A stretch of 64,000 nt of DNA from Chitinophagales bacterium (GTDB lineage: Bacteria; Bacteroidota; Bacteroidia; Chitinophagales; Chitinophagaceae), in the NCBI GenBank assembly GCA_017303335.1, contig JAFLBK010000001.1:439001-503000 (forward strand), written 5' to 3'. The notes beneath the pieces were generated by a model. The model made no database searches. It was not told where the DNA came from and saw nothing but the letters and a program-made list of their open reading frames with translations. Positions 16,986-26,810 of this stretch are shown in pieces. The translations under genes were made by a program, and so were the position numbers. Within the stretch, counting starts at the first letter, position 1; each line of letters begins with the position of its first letter.

Positions 16986-18104
16986 ATGAAAAAGATACTG
17001 CTGGCTGCTGTGATGGTCTTCCTGTTCAGCGGCATAGATCGGGCAACTGCCCAACTGCTCAGTTTACCCAACAGCGATGTGAATTACAAATGCAAGACGG
17101 GCCGTAAACTGTGCGTTACCGATATCGACATCAACTGGAATGCGCCCGGTGTAAAGGGCCGTGAAGGAAAGATCTGGGGAACTTCCATCGCACACTATGG
17201 CTTCACCGTACTGGGCTTTGGTTCCAATACCGAATCGCCCTGGCGGGCAGGCGCCGATGAGAATACCACCATCTCCTTTTCCACCGATGTAACCATCAAC
17301 GGCCAGAAGTTACCGGCCGGCAAATACGGGTTCTTTATAGCGCTCTACCCCGATTCCTGTACCCTCATTTTCAGCAAGAACACCGCCGGCTGGGGCAGCT
17401 ATTTTTACAACAAAGACTGGGATGTGATGCGTGTGGGCGCCCGGCAGCAAAAAGACATGAAAGAAAGCAGGGAGCGGCTCGAGTACAATTTCTCCAGGCA
17501 AACAGATCACTCCGTGGAAATTGCCCTGGAGTGGGAACGCTGGCGTATCCCCTTTACCGTGGAGGTAGACCTGGTAGCCACCACCCTGCACAGCATCCGC
17601 ACGCAGCTCAGCGGCGCCATGGGCTTCGATCCGCCAAGCCTGGAAGCCGCGGCCAACTGGTGCCTGCAAAACAAGGTGAATTACCAGGAAGCGTTGGGGT
17701 GGATCAATACGGCCATCGATCCTTCGCTGGGTGGCGTGAATAATTTCCGCATTATGTCGATCAAGGCCGGTTTGCTCGAAGGATTGAACCGGAAAGACGA
17801 AGCCGATAAACTGATGCTCACCGCCATGGAAACCGCCAGCGTTACCGACCTGCACAATTATGGCCGGCAGTTGCTCGGACAAAAGAAAGTAAAAGAAGCC
17901 ATGCTGGTATTTGAAAAGAATTACCAGAAGAGCAACGGCGCCTGGCCTACCACCGCGGGCCTGATGCGGGGATACTCGGCCATGGGTGACCTGAAAAAAG
18001 CGTTGGAATACGCGAAGAAAGCATTGCCGCAGGCACCCAACCCGGGCGTGAAGAAGATCATCGAAGACGCCATCAAAACCCTGGAAAGCGGGAAGCCTTT
18101 GTAA
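16986..18104 (+). CDS. Secreted DUF2911 protein with TPR-like C-terminus
   Basis: The 372-residue protein has a signal peptide (1-22) and then a DUF2911 domain (about 25-190). The domain is recognised by the patterns WGTSIAHYG, WRAGADENTTI, LPAGKYGFF and the aromatic-rich GWGSYFYNKDWD. The C-terminal third (about 230-370) reads as helical repeats of the TPR type (LEYAKKALPQAPNP). DUF2911 proteins are frequent in Bacteroidota and their role is unknown. The gene abuts icmF tail to tail with no intergenic bases. Confidence 0.85.
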   Translation: MKKILLAAVMVFLFSGIDRATAQLLSLPNSDVNYKCKTGRKLCVTDIDINWNAPGVKGREGKIWGTSIAHYGFTVLGFGSNTESPWRAGADENTTISFSTDVTINGQKLPAGKYGFFIALYPDSCTLIFSKNTAGWGSYFYNKDWDVMRVGARQQKDMKESRERLEYNFSRQTDHSVEIALEWERWRIPFTVEVDLVATTLHSIRTQLSGAMGFDPPSLEAAANWCLQNKVNYQEALGWINTAIDPSLGGVNNFRIMSIKAGLLEGLNRKDEADKLMLTAMETASVTDLHNYGRQLLGQKKVKEAMLVFEKNYQKSNGAWPTTAGLMRGYSAMGDLKKALEYAKKALPQAPNPGVKKIIEDAIKTLESGKPL

Positions 18105-21100
18105 TTACATATTTCTGCGGTATTGTCCGCCAACGGAATACAGTGCGTTGGTGATCTGTCCCAGGCTGCAATACTTAACGGTTTCCATCAGTTCGGCAAA
18201 GAGGTTACCGTTGTTGATGGCCACCTGCTGCAGCCGCTTCAGCATCGCCGCCGATTGACCGGCATGGCGTTGATGGAAGGCTTTCAGGGCATTGATCTGG
18301 TTTTCCTTTTCTTCCGTGGTACTGCGGATAACCTCGGTGGGCAGTATGGTCGGAGAACCGTTCTTGCTCAGGAATGTGTTTACGCCCACAATGGGATATT
18401 CGCCGGTATGTTTGCGTGTTTCGTAGTATAAACTCTCTTCCTGTATCTTGTTGCGCTGGTACATTCTTTCCATAGCGCCCAATACGCCGCCGCGTTCGGT
18501 AATCCGGTGAAATTCGTTCATCACGGCCTCTTCCACCAGGTCGGTGAGTTCCTCGATCAGGAATGAACCCTGGTTGGGATTTTCATTCTTGGCCGTTCCC
18601 AGTTCGCGGTTAATGATCAGCTGGATGGCCATGGCCCGGCGCACGCTTTCCTCGGTGGGTGTGGTGATCGCTTCGTCGTAGGCGTTCGTATGGAGCGAAT
18701 TGCAGTTGTCGTAGATCGCATACAATGCCTGCAGCGTGGTGCGGATATCGTTGAAGTCGATCTCCTGCGCATGCAGGGAGCGGCCGGATGTCTGTATATG
18801 GTATTTCAGTTTCTGCGAGCGGTCGTTCCCCTTGTATTTATTCTTCATGGCCTTGGCCCAGATCCTTCGTGCCACACGCCCGATCACGCTGTATTCGGGA
18901 TCCATGCCGTTACTAAAGAAGAAGGAAAGGTTGGGGGCGAAGTCGTCGATGTGCATACCCCGGCTCAGGTAATATTCCACATAGGTAAATCCATTGGCCA
19001 GTGTAAAGGCAAGCTGGGTGATGGGGTTGGCACCCGCCTCTGCGATATGATAACCGCTGATGCTGACGCTGTAGAAGTTCTGCACTTTATGCTCGATGAA
19101 GAACTGCTGCACATCACCCATCAGCTTGAGTGCGAATTCGGTGCTGAAGATGCAGGTGTTCTGCGCCTGGTCTTCTTTGAGTATGTCTGCCTGCACCGTG
19201 CCCCGTACGGTCGACAAGGCCCTTGCCTTGATCTGCGCATATACATCCGCCGGCAACACATCCTTTCCGCTTAAACCCAGCAGGCGCAGCCCCAGGCCGT
19301 CGTTCCCTTCGGGCAACGAACCGGTAAAATCTCCTTTTACCGGTATGATCGACCTGCCGTCGACTCCAATGTATTTGGGTAAGGCCTCAGTCTTATATTT
19401 TGATTCGATGAGTTTGTTTACTTCTTCACGCAGGTTGTTCTCAATAATGTATTTCTCACATTGCTGGTCGATCGCCGCGTTCATGAAAAAGGCCAGCAGG
19501 ATCGGCGCCGGTCCGTTGATGGTCATGCTCACGGAAGTCTTCGGATCGCAGAGGTCGAAACCGCTGTAGAGTTTCTTGGCATCATCCACGGTGGCAATGC
19601 TAACACCACTGTTACCTACTTTACCATAAATATCCGGGCGATGGTCGGGATCTTCTCCGTACAGCGTTACACTGTCGAATGCCGTACTGAGGCGCTTGGC
19701 AGGCTGGCCCAGGCTCACATAGTGAAAACGTTTGTTGGTACGTTCCGGTCCGCCTTCGCCGGCGAACATGCGTGTGGGGTCTTCACCTTCCCGCTTCAGC
19801 GGAAACACGCCGGCTGTATACGGGAACTCCCCTGGTACATTTTCCTGCAACTGCCATTTGAGTATATCACCCCAATCCTTGTATTTGGGTAAGATCACTT
19901 TGGCCAGGATGGTGCCCGATAAACTTTTATAGGTAAGCGGTTGTTTGATGATCTTGCCGCGTACTTTGAATTCGTAGAATTCTTTTTTATAACGCTCCAG
20001 GGTTTCGGGCCACGACTGGATAAGTTTCCTGCATTCGGGATGCAGTTGTTCATCCAGGTTCCGCTGCAGATTCGCCAGTTCTTCCTTCGCGGATGCCGAC
20101 AGGTTACCTGCCGTACCCAGTATGCCATCCAGCTGGTAGAGTTTGGTGGCAATGACAGACTGCTCGATCGCCCACTTATTGTATTCCGCGTTGCTCTCGG
20201 CGATCTCGGCCAGGTAGCGTACCCGTTTGGGCGGAATGATATTGGTGGTGCTGCCCGTATCCCTTGTGTGTGCGTGATGCTCGATCTCGCCGTGGAATTT
20301 CACGCCGCATTTGGCCGCTATTTTTTCCATCAGCCTTTCGAAGAGTTCATTCACGCCGGCATCGTTGAATTGGGCGGCGATGGTTCCGATGACCGGCAGT
20401 TCTTCATCCTGGGCCGTCCACAATCCATGGTTGCGTTTGAATTGCTTACGCACATCGTGCAGGGCATCCAGTGCGCCTGCTTTATCGAACTTGTTCACAC
20501 AAACCACGTCGGCATAATCGAGCATATTGATCTTCTCCAGTTGTGAAGCGGCTCCGTACTCGGGTGTCATCACGTACATGCTCACATTCACGTAATCGAG
20601 TATGCTGGCATCGCTCTGGCCTACGCCGGCGCTTTCGAGTATGACCAGGTCGTAATCGGCCGCCTTGCAGATATCGATCGCTTCCTGCACATATTCGCTC
20701 AGGGCCTTATCGCTTTCGCGGGTTGCCAGGCTGCGCATGTAGGCACGGGGGGAAGAGATGGAGTTCATCCGGATACGATCACCCAATAAGGCGCCGCCGG
20801 TTTTTTTCTTCGATGGATCCACCGAAATAACGGCAATGGTTTTATCGGTATACGCGTTCAGAAAGCGGCGAACGATCTCATCGGTTACCGATGATTTCCC
20901 GGCGCCACCGGTGCCGGTGATACCGAGTACGGGAATCGTTTTATTGCCGGCCTGTTTGCCATTGGAGTTTTGTAACCCGTTCTCCGCATTGGTGATCTGT
21001 CGGGCAATGCGGCGGACATCTTTTACTTCACCCAGGGTCATGGCGCTTTTGTATTCACCATTTCCATTCAGGGTAAAATCGCAATTTTTGATTACGTCTT

Positions 21101-21497
21101 CGATCATTCCCTCCAGTCCCATCTTACGGCCGTCATCCGGACTGTATATCCGGGTGATGCCATACTGATGCAATTCCTCGATCTCGCTGGGAAGGATTGT
21201 ACCTCCGCCCCCGCCGAATATCTTGATATGTCCGCAGCCATTCTGGTCGAGCAGGTCTTTCATGTATTTAAAGAATTCCACATGACCGCCCTGGTAGCTG
21301 GTAATGGCGATTCCCTGCACATCTTCCTCGATGGCGCATTCAACGATCTCGTGCACGCTGCGGTTATGACCCAGGTGGATGATCTCGGCGCCCTTGCTTT
21401 GCAGGATGCGGCGCATGATGTTGATGGCGGCATCGTGTCCATCAAAAAGGCTGGCGGCGGTAACAATGCGGACTTTATTCTGAGGAGTGTACGACAT
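18105..21497 (-). CDS. icmF: Fused isobutyryl-CoA mutase IcmF (B12-binding, G-protein chaperone and mutase domains)
   Basis: IcmF interconverts isobutyryl-CoA and n-butyryl-CoA (and related pairs) with adenosylcobalamin, carrying its own GTPase chaperone. In 1,130 residues the order is: a B12-binding domain at about 8-145 with [10 protein letters not shown] in place of the usual DxHxxG; a MeaI-type G domain with Walker [10 protein letters not shown] near residue 195 and VNKFD as the guanine motif; then the mutase barrel from about 520, with [13 protein letters not shown] and the [18 protein letters not shown] region. The single-chain order identifies IcmF rather than two-subunit methylmalonyl-CoA mutase. 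Start moved to the ATG at 21497. No partner genes are adjacent. Confidence 0.94.
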   Translation of the reverse strand: MSYTPQNKVRIVTAASLFDGHDAAINIMRRILQSKGAEIIHLGHNRSVHEIVECAIEEDVQGIAITSYQGGHVEFFKYMKDLLDQNGCGHIKIFGGGGGTILPSEIEELHQYGITRIYSPDDGRKMGLEGMIEDVIKNCDFTLNGNGEYKSAMTLGEVKDVRRIARQITNAENGLQNSNGKQAGNKTIPVLGITGTGGAGKSSVTDEIVRRFLNAYTDKTIAVISVDPSKKKTGGALLGDRIRMNSISSPRAYMRSLATRESDKALSEYVQEAIDICKAADYDLVILESAGVGQSDASILDYVNVSMYVMTPEYGAASQLEKINMLDYADVVCVNKFDKAGALDALHDVRKQFKRNHGLWTAQDEELPVIGTIAAQFNDAGVNELFERLMEKIAAKCGVKFHGEIEHHAHTRDTGSTTNIIPPKRVRYLAEIAESNAEYNKWAIEQSVIATKLYQLDGILGTAGNLSASAKEELANLQRNLDEQLHPECRKLIQSWPETLERYKKEFYEFKVRGKIIKQPLTYKSLSGTILAKVILPKYKDWGDILKWQLQENVPGEFPYTAGVFPLKREGEDPTRMFAGEGGPERTNKRFHYVSLGQPAKRLSTAFDSVTLYGEDPDHRPDIYGKVGNSGVSIATVDDAKKLYSGFDLCDPKTSVSMTINGPAPILLAFFMNAAIDQQCEKYIIENNLREEVNKLIESKYKTEALPKYIGVDGRSIIPVKGDFTGSLPEGNDGLGLRLLGLSGKDVLPADVYAQIKARALSTVRGTVQADILKEDQAQNTCIFSTEFALKLMGDVQQFFIEHKVQNFYSVSISGYHIAEAGANPITQLAFTLANGFTYVEYYLSRGMHIDDFAPNLSFFFSNGMDPEYSVIGRVARRIWAKAMKNKYKGNDRSQKLKYHIQTSGRSLHAQEIDFNDIRTTLQALYAIYDNCNSLHTNAYDEAITTPTEESVRRAMAIQLIINRELGTAKNENPNQGSFLIEELTDLVEEAVMNEFHRITERGGVLGAMERMYQRNKIQEESLYYETRKHTGEYPIVGVNTFLSKNGSPTILPTEVIRSTTEEKENQINALKAFHQRHAGQSAAMLKRLQQVAINNGNLFAELMETVKYCSLGQITNALYSVGGQYRRNM

Positions 21498-21599
21498 AAT
21501 ACGGCAGTTTATCTGCTTCCTTTTTATTATAAGAAGCAAGGCAATCGGCCGTAAAATTACAAATTAAAGGCTGGAATAAACACCCCCCTGTTTACCCGG

Positions 21600-22424
21600 T
21601 TATTGCCTGTTTCCATGGATCATGGCGCCGATATCTATAAAGGCTCCCGCCGAAAAATTGATCATGTGGTAGTCAACATATTTACGGGAAGCCAGGAAGG
21701 AAAGTCCGCCCTGGAATTCAATCCGAAACCCGGGAAAATTCTTAAACCCGAAACTACCGGTAAATGCCGGTTCGAAAAATACTTTTGCCCGGTTATTCAA
21801 ACTGTCGAGGCTATAATCGCTCAACTCATTGAATGTATAACTGGTTTTGATATTGCGGTATTGCAGTATGCTGCTGCGCAGGGAAATGGAGCTTGTAAAA
21901 CTACCCTTGCTTCGGAACAGGAAAGCGGGCTGCAGGTAAATTTTGGTAATATCCGCTTCGTGAAAGTTGAAGCCATAAATGGAATGATCCGTAAAACTGA
22001 ATTTGCCGATACCAGCCCCGACAAATAGCTGAAAAATGACATTTTTCCTGTTGTTCATCGGGATATAATACCCGATACCCAATTCGGCCAGGTTCCGGTT
22101 GTATTTGATGGTTGAGGTATCGGCGCCGCCGGTCGTTTTTTCCCAGCGATAAAAATAATTGCCCTGCACAGCAAAATGATCCGTGATGGCTGCAGCGCCA
22201 TGTACATCCACACCCCGGCTCCGGTTATCCACCAGCTCACCATCCCGTCTTTCCTCGCCGCCAATGTTGGTGGAGTATACAGCGCCTATTTTACTGTCGC
22301 CCTTCTTTGTAAGCACGGGCACATTGTGTGCAGAAGGGCTGTAAATGTACCGCGGTGTATTGCATGATGCGGCAAGAATGAGGATTACGATAAATGGTAA
22401 GCGGAAAGAAGGTTTTGTTTTCAT
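21600..22424 (-). CDS. Lipoprotein, predicted outer-membrane beta-barrel-like protein
   Basis: A 274-residue protein with a lipobox (LAASC, Cys21) and then a series of alternating strands rich in aromatics and glycine (IGAVYSTNIGGEE, GNYFYRWEKT, LGIGYYIPM, FVGAGIGKFSF), ending in the strand ISFSAGAFIDIGAMIHG-like pattern. This resembles small opacity-type barrels that Bacteroidota often couple to a lipid anchor. Function unknown. The longer frame adds 30 residues without a signal, so I start at 22424. It is separated from the cytochrome operon upstream by a terminator and has its own TAACTTTG box. Confidence 0.75.
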   Translation of the reverse strand: MKTKPSFRLPFIVILILAASCNTPRYIYSPSAHNVPVLTKKGDSKIGAVYSTNIGGEERRDGELVDNRSRGVDVHGAAAITDHFAVQGNYFYRWEKTTGGADTSTIKYNRNLAELGIGYYIPMNNRKNVIFQLFVGAGIGKFSFTDHSIYGFNFHEADITKIYLQPAFLFRSKGSFTSSISLRSSILQYRNIKTSYTFNELSDYSLDSLNNRAKVFFEPAFTGSFGFKNFPGFRIEFQGGLSFLASRKYVDYHMINFSAGAFIDIGAMIHGNRQ

Positions 22425-22460
22425 GTTTATGCCTGTTGAAGCAACGGATGATCCCGATAG

Positions 22461-22468
22461 CAAAGTTA
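22461..22468 (-). promoter_or_regulatory. TAnnTTTG -7 box for the beta-barrel lipoprotein
   Basis: TAACTTTG on the minus strand is an exact -7 match 37 bases before the ATG at 22424, and it lies just past the terminator of the cytochrome operon. No -33 TTG at the preferred distance. Confidence 0.45.
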
Positions 22469-22502
22469 CAGATCGATGTTTTGTTGTAATTGCTGCATGG
22501 CG

Positions 22503-22534
22503 AAAAAAATTCACCTGCTTACGGGCAGATGAAT
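22503..22534 (-). terminator. Terminator of the Fe-S/NrfD/cytochrome c operon
   Basis: On the minus strand a 10-base-pair stem (22525-22534 with 22509-22518, one G-U pair, 6-base loop) is followed by seven U residues. It lies 37 bases past the cytochrome stop and ends the operon there. Confidence 0.82.
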
Positions 22535-22570
22535 TCTTTATCTCACAGCGATCGTTAAAAAAGTCACTCC

Positions 22571-22969
22571 TTATTTAAAGGTGCGCATATAGTTTACAAC
22601 GGCCCAGATGTCTTCGGCATCGGGTATTTTCTTTTTGTAAGAAGGCATGTCCTTGCGTCCTTCAAAGGTCTTGTAAAACAAGGCTCCGTCGGTCTGTGAC
22701 TGGAAAGCGGCCTTGGTGAAATCGCCACACTCGGTATCCAGCTGGGAAGCTTTTGGTCCGTCGCCTTTACCTTTTGTTCCATGGCATGATTTGCAATGCT
22801 GGTTGTAGAGTTCCTTACCCTTGGTGATGGAACCGGCATCGCCTTTCAGCGGGTTTACTTTGTTCTTGTACGCATCGGGTACGGGCCAGGGTGTTTGTTG
22901 GTTTGCTGAGGTAAAGGCAAACAGCGCCAGTACGATCAGCCCGGTGCCTAACATAATCAGTTTTTTCAT
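22571..22969 (-). CDS. Small monoheme cytochrome c
   Basis: A 132-residue class I cytochrome with a signal or anchor segment (1-22), one heme site CKSCH at 59-63, the GKGDGP loop typical of this group, and a likely methionine ligand in RKDMPSYKK near 109. It is the last gene of the minus-strand run that begins with the Fe-S and NrfD-like subunits, so it is the probable electron acceptor for that complex in the periplasm. A longer frame upstream overlaps the neighbouring gene and has no signal; I chose the ATG at 22969. Confidence 0.92.
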   Translation of the reverse strand: MKKLIMLGTGLIVLALFAFTSANQQTPWPVPDAYKNKVNPLKGDAGSITKGKELYNQHCKSCHGTKGKGDGPKASQLDTECGDFTKAAFQSQTDGALFYKTFEGRKDMPSYKKKIPDAEDIWAVVNYMRTFK

Positions 22970-23010
22970 TGTCGACTTGTTTTTGTTTATTAATAAATAA
23001 TTGATAGATT

Positions 23011-23979
23011 TTACGCGGTTGCTTTCCTGTTTTCCTGGGGTTCTTCCTTGCGCAGGCGCCACAACTGGTAAACGATCACCAGGAAATGGCCCCACACAAC
23101 GCCCATTAAAATAATAAATGTTATCAGCATCCACAAGGGGGGGTGCTGGCTCCACAATGCCCGGGGTTGTTCGTTGACAACCGTGGAGATGGGTATACCC
23201 CATTTCTGAACTGCGCTGGCTTCGAGGTAGCCGTAGGTTTCATTTTCATCGAGCTTTGCGAGCAGGGTGATGTTTCCGTTGGCATCACCGGGAAGATTGC
23301 TGGGAATCTCAACAGTACCTTCGCCATTCTCATCCGTAGTGGCGGATCCGAGCTTCAGGGGCAGGAAGGACCGGTTCACGAATACCCCGATCTCGGTTTC
23401 CTTCACCGGAACTTCGGTACCGGTTCCCACATCGATCAGTTTTACGTTCACGGTAAGCAAAGAATCTGCTTTCACCGGGGCGATCTCGAGCCTCGCTCTT
23501 TTTACCGCCGTTACTTCTTCGGCAGCCTCCATGGCTTTATTACCGGCGAACACCGCCTTGAAATGCAGTTTGCCCTCGGCATCCGGCACGAGGCTGTCTT
23601 TAACGGTGAAAACCAGTTTGCCTTCGCCATTGGTAATGGCATGACCGAGTTCTTTGTCGCTATCGCCCACCACCTGTATGAATGTGAGTTTGAGGTGCGG
23701 GAGCCTGATGAAATTTCCTTTGACCTTCGCTTTCATGGCCGCATGCAGGTCGACGGTATTGTCGCTTTTCTGCACGCAGAAAAAAGTCAGGGAAGGTGAG
23801 ATCAATTCAGGGGCTTCAGCGGCAGCCGGGGCTGTTACTTCGGGCGCTGCGGCCTGGGTCGTATCTTTTTTGGCAGTATCGGCCTGCCCCTGGGTAATAA
23901 GCGGCAGGAGGAACAGGGCTGCCGGTACCAGTAATTTTCCTGCCCGGTGTATTGGTGCGAATAGTCTTGTCTTTTTCAT
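23011..23979 (-). CDS. Periplasmic beta-sandwich protein with C-terminal membrane anchor, in the NrfD operon
   Basis: The 322-residue protein has a signal peptide (about 1-32), an alanine/threonine-rich linker, and then two beta-sandwich-like repeats (about 65-170 and 170-265), each with FVNRSFLPLKLG- or EGKLHFKAVF-type strands. A single transmembrane helix follows at about 283-308, with a basic cytoplasmic tail. I know no named family for it. Its place between NrfD and cytochrome c suggests a structural subunit holding the cytochrome near the membrane complex. This is inference from order only. Confidence 0.72.
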   Translation of the reverse strand: MKKTRLFAPIHRAGKLLVPAALFLLPLITQGQADTAKKDTTQAAAPEVTAPAAAEAPELISPSLTFFCVQKSDNTVDLHAAMKAKVKGNFIRLPHLKLTFIQVVGDSDKELGHAITNGEGKLVFTVKDSLVPDAEGKLHFKAVFAGNKAMEAAEEVTAVKRARLEIAPVKADSLLTVNVKLIDVGTGTEVPVKETEIGVFVNRSFLPLKLGSATTDENGEGTVEIPSNLPGDANGNITLLAKLDENETYGYLEASAVQKWGIPISTVVNEQPRALWSQHPPLWMLITFIILMGVVWGHFLVIVYQLWRLRKEEPQENRKATA

Positions 23980-23990
23980 ACAATATCTTT

Positions 23991-25352
23991 TTAAGCAGGT
24001 TGAACAGTTTCGGTTTTTACCGGTACGGTTTCATGCTGATGATTGTGTTGCTGATGCGGATCTTCCAACCCGGATACCGGCACGATCGTAACGAATTTCG
24101 CCATCAGGGTAAAGAACAACAGGAAGGTGGCCACACCGGCGAAGGTGAGGGTCCATTCGGGCCAGGTTGCGGTATACTTCACGTATTCCATCCTCGTTTC
24201 CTGCATCGGCAAAGCCGGTGTTTCGAGGGTGGGTACGATGATGAGGTAGCGCTTCACCCAGAGGGCCATCACCATGATGAACGCGGAAATGGTGATCAGG
24301 CCGGGTTTACGGGTGGCGGGTATGGCCACGATGAGTACAGGCAGCAGGATACCGGCGGCGTTGGCAAACAGCGTGTACCAGCCATATCCTTTCGTGCTGA
24401 ATAACTTGTCGATCACCTCGCTTTCCCATTTGGCGGATCCGAACCAGCTGGTGAAATATTCTGAGAATGTAAAATAGCCATAGCCGGCCGCCAGCATCAT
24501 CATCACATAACCCATATTGACGAAGTGCTTATTCGTGATATAATTATTGAGCTTATACATGTTGCGGTAGAACCACATCGCCACGATGAGCACGCCGCAT
24601 CCGGAGTACAGGGCGCCGAGTACGAAATAAGGACCGAAGATGGTACTGTGCCAGCCCGGCCGCAATGTCATACCGAAGATCCAGGAGAGGATTGACGCCA
24701 CGATGATGGCCAGGGGGATCATAATGATGGCCAGCAGGTTCTGGGATATGATCAGGTGACGTTTCTGGCTGGCTGCGCCGCGGTAACCGATGGCCAGGAA
24801 TTTATAGAGGCGTTGTTTCCATTTCGGAATATTCAGTTTCGCGTCGCGGTATACGGCGAAGTCTTTTACCAGCGCCAGGTACAGGAACAATACACTTCCG
24901 GCGAAGAAGGTGATCACCGCCATTACGTCCCATGTCATCGGCGATTGAATACGGGGATACATGAAGAGATGGTGCAGGCGGTCGAAGCGGCCCACGCATA
25001 ATAATATAAATACCGGGCCCACCACCACGGAGATCACGGCCATCATCTGCGCCAGCCGGATGATGGGTTTTCCCCAGGGTACTTTCAGCAGGTGCAGCAC
25101 GCCGGCAATGATGGCGCCGGCATAACTCAGCCCGATGAAGAAAATAAAATTCACGATGAACAGGCCCCATACTACATTATCACGCATGCCGGTAACACCG
25201 TGTCCTTTGGCGATCTGCAGGTACAGGGCGTAGGCCCCGGCGCCGATCCAGCACAAAAAGAAGATGACAAAGAACCAGTTCAGCTTACCGAATTTTTCGA
25301 TCTCGGCCCGCTGGTGGTTGAATGCCTGCTGTTGGTATGTATTGAGTTCCAT
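23991..25352 (-). CDS. NrfD/PsrC-family integral membrane subunit (quinone-interacting)
   Basis: A 453-residue protein with about nine to ten hydrophobic helices, beginning FGKLNWFFVIFFLCWIGAGAYALYL and including GVLHLLKVPWGKPIIRLAQ and the FDRLHHLF loop. That layout fits the polysulfide reductase NrfD/PsrC family, which exchanges electrons between quinol and an attached Fe-S subunit. It lies 30 bases downstream of the Fe-S gene, the usual order for these pairs. No molybdopterin catalytic gene is present in the operon, and it lacks the ActABCDEF set, so it is not a standard alternative complex III. Confidence 0.88.
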   Translation of the reverse strand: MELNTYQQQAFNHQRAEIEKFGKLNWFFVIFFLCWIGAGAYALYLQIAKGHGVTGMRDNVVWGLFIVNFIFFIGLSYAGAIIAGVLHLLKVPWGKPIIRLAQMMAVISVVVGPVFILLCVGRFDRLHHLFMYPRIQSPMTWDVMAVITFFAGSVLFLYLALVKDFAVYRDAKLNIPKWKQRLYKFLAIGYRGAASQKRHLIISQNLLAIIMIPLAIIVASILSWIFGMTLRPGWHSTIFGPYFVLGALYSGCGVLIVAMWFYRNMYKLNNYITNKHFVNMGYVMMMLAAGYGYFTFSEYFTSWFGSAKWESEVIDKLFSTKGYGWYTLFANAAGILLPVLIVAIPATRKPGLITISAFIMVMALWVKRYLIIVPTLETPALPMQETRMEYVKYTATWPEWTLTFAGVATFLLFFTLMAKFVTIVPVSGLEDPHQQHNHQHETVPVKTETVQPA

Positions 25353-25382
25353 AAAAAATCAGTTCGTTGGTTAAAAATCTGG

Positions 25383-26351
25383 TCACGCTTTTTTCTTACC
25401 CGGTTCCATGATATCCCGGAAACGGTCTTTCAGTTTATCGGGCAGGTTTTCATAGCCCCGCTCTACCGGGAACTGCCTGTCTTTCGGCGGCAGGTAGTAC
25501 ACGCGTGGTTTGGTTCCCAGTTCTTCCAGGAAGCGGTAACCAGCCCGGTCTTTGATCAGTTGGGTGAACCCAACGGTTTCCTCGCCGTTGGTAACGGTAT
25601 CTTCGTTTTCGTCGCCGAAATAGAATACGCCGTTGGGGCAGGCCTCCACGCAAGGTGGAAGCAACCCTTCCCTCGCCCGGTCCGGGCAGAAATCGCATTT
25701 TTCCACGGTGCCTACACGGGCGGGTATGTTGGTTTCGGGATTGGACGCCAGGTCGCGGAGATCCATCGGCACTTCGGGTTCATCCCAGTTGAATACGCGG
25801 GTAGAGTACGGGCAGGCTGCCATGCAGAATTTACATCCGATGCAGCGGTCGTTATCTATTAATACAAGTCCGTCGTTGCGCTTGAAGGTGGCGTCTACCG
25901 GGCATACTTTCACGCAAGGCGGGTTATCGCAGTGAAAGCATTGTTTGGGAAACCAGTAAGGCGCACCCTTATCGCTGTCTTTCAGCAGTTTTACGGTTAG
26001 CCATTCCGTTTCTTCCGGGCGGTAGTGCCATTTCTGGCAGGCCGTGATGCATTTGCGTGCATTCTTGCAACGGGCCAGGTCCACCACCATCACGAATTTT
26101 TTTCCGGCAATGCCTTCCCGCGCTTCCAGTTTGGAAACGATGGCCATGTGTTCCTGGTGATTGAGGTAGGAGGAGTCAATCTCAACGATCTCGCCTTCGG
26201 GTGAAAGCAGTTTTACCTTTTTATCGGCCACGGGTTTTTTAGCGGAACAGGAGCAGTTCAGACTTCCGCATGCCGCGGTGGCCACGGTGGCGATGGCAAG
26301 ATTCTTCAGGAAATCCCGCCTGCCCTTTTCATTGATTTCTTCGTGTTGCAT
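25383..26351 (-). CDS. Four-cluster 4Fe-4S ferredoxin-like electron transfer subunit with TAT signal
   Basis: The 322-residue protein opens with a twin-arginine signal, RRDFLK at residues 11-16, followed by an alanine-rich hydrophobic core, so it is exported folded. Cysteine groups follow in order: CKNARKCITACQ; CFHCDNPPCVKVC; CIGCKFCMAAC; and CDFCPDRAREG with CVEAC. This is the DmsB/NrfC/PsrB layout with a somewhat unusual first group (CX5CX3C). It should pass electrons between NrfD and a periplasmic partner. Just after the signal it has KVKLLSPEGEIVEID, nearly the same as a segment in the 75-residue protein upstream. Confidence 0.9.
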   Translation of the reverse strand: MQHEEINEKGRRDFLKNLAIATVATAACGSLNCSCSAKKPVADKKVKLLSPEGEIVEIDSSYLNHQEHMAIVSKLEAREGIAGKKFVMVVDLARCKNARKCITACQKWHYRPEETEWLTVKLLKDSDKGAPYWFPKQCFHCDNPPCVKVCPVDATFKRNDGLVLIDNDRCIGCKFCMAACPYSTRVFNWDEPEVPMDLRDLASNPETNIPARVGTVEKCDFCPDRAREGLLPPCVEACPNGVFYFGDENEDTVTNGEETVGFTQLIKDRAGYRFLEELGTKPRVYYLPPKDRQFPVERGYENLPDKLKDRFRDIMEPGKKKA

Positions 26352-26365
26352 GATCCGTCTTTTTA

Positions 26366-26593
26366 TCAGTTAGTATGTTGCTTGGACGGGTTATCCATCC
26401 ATTCGTAGATCGATTCATTGCTGGCTTTTTGCCGGTTGGCAGCCGCGTCGAGTACCGTACGGTCCACTTCTACGAGTTTGCCATCGGGCGTAAGCATTTT
26501 CACCTTGTCGGTTCCTGTCGGCTTTTTACCGGCCTGTGTGAACAAAGACAGGAACCAGCGGCGGTTTCCATCGTGTTTTTTATTGTTTCCCAT
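26366..26593 (-). CDS. 75-residue twin-arginine mini-protein, first gene of the NrfD operon
   Basis: This small protein has an RRWFLSLF motif (residues 11-18) that resembles the start of a TAT signal but lacks a long hydrophobic core. It is followed by KVKMLTPDGKLVEVD, which repeats the segment found just after the TAT signal of the Fe-S protein. The rest is polar, ending in an aromatic patch (SIYEWMD). It is 14 bases upstream of the Fe-S gene. It may be an accessory or maturation peptide derived from the Fe-S protein N-terminus. No known family; real because of its operon position and matching motif. Confidence 0.68.
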   Translation of the reverse strand: MGNNKKHDGNRRWFLSLFTQAGKKPTGTDKVKMLTPDGKLVEVDRTVLDAAANRQKASNESIYEWMDNPSKQHTN

Positions 26594-26744
26594 TTTGCCT
26601 GTTTTGATTGTGTTTCAATACGAAAAAAGCAACTGCAAAATATCCATGTGCCAACAGTGATTCCATGATTTGTAACAAAAGTCACCATGAATAAAATCAT
26701 AGCCCCCTTGGGTTATTGTCATAAAACTGTCAGGGGGGCCTGGA

Positions 26745-26752
26745 TACATTTG
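26745..26752 (+). promoter_or_regulatory. TAnnTTTG -7 box for the CX4CH cytochrome operon
   Basis: TACATTTG is an exact -7 match 59 bases before the ATG at 26811, in the 217-base divergent region between the two electron-transfer operons. A TTG at 26716-26718 is 26 bases upstream, longer than preferred. Confidence 0.38.
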
Positions 26753-26810
26753 AGTCTTGATAATAGCAGACATCCACTGTATCAATATTCACTCAGTAAA
26801 CTAATTTTTT

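Noticed and set aside
23991..26351. Alternative complex III (act operon)
   Set aside because: Only NrfD and Fe-S-like subunits and one cytochrome are present. There is no pentaheme ActA, no long ActB with a molybdopterin-like domain, and no ActD/E/F.
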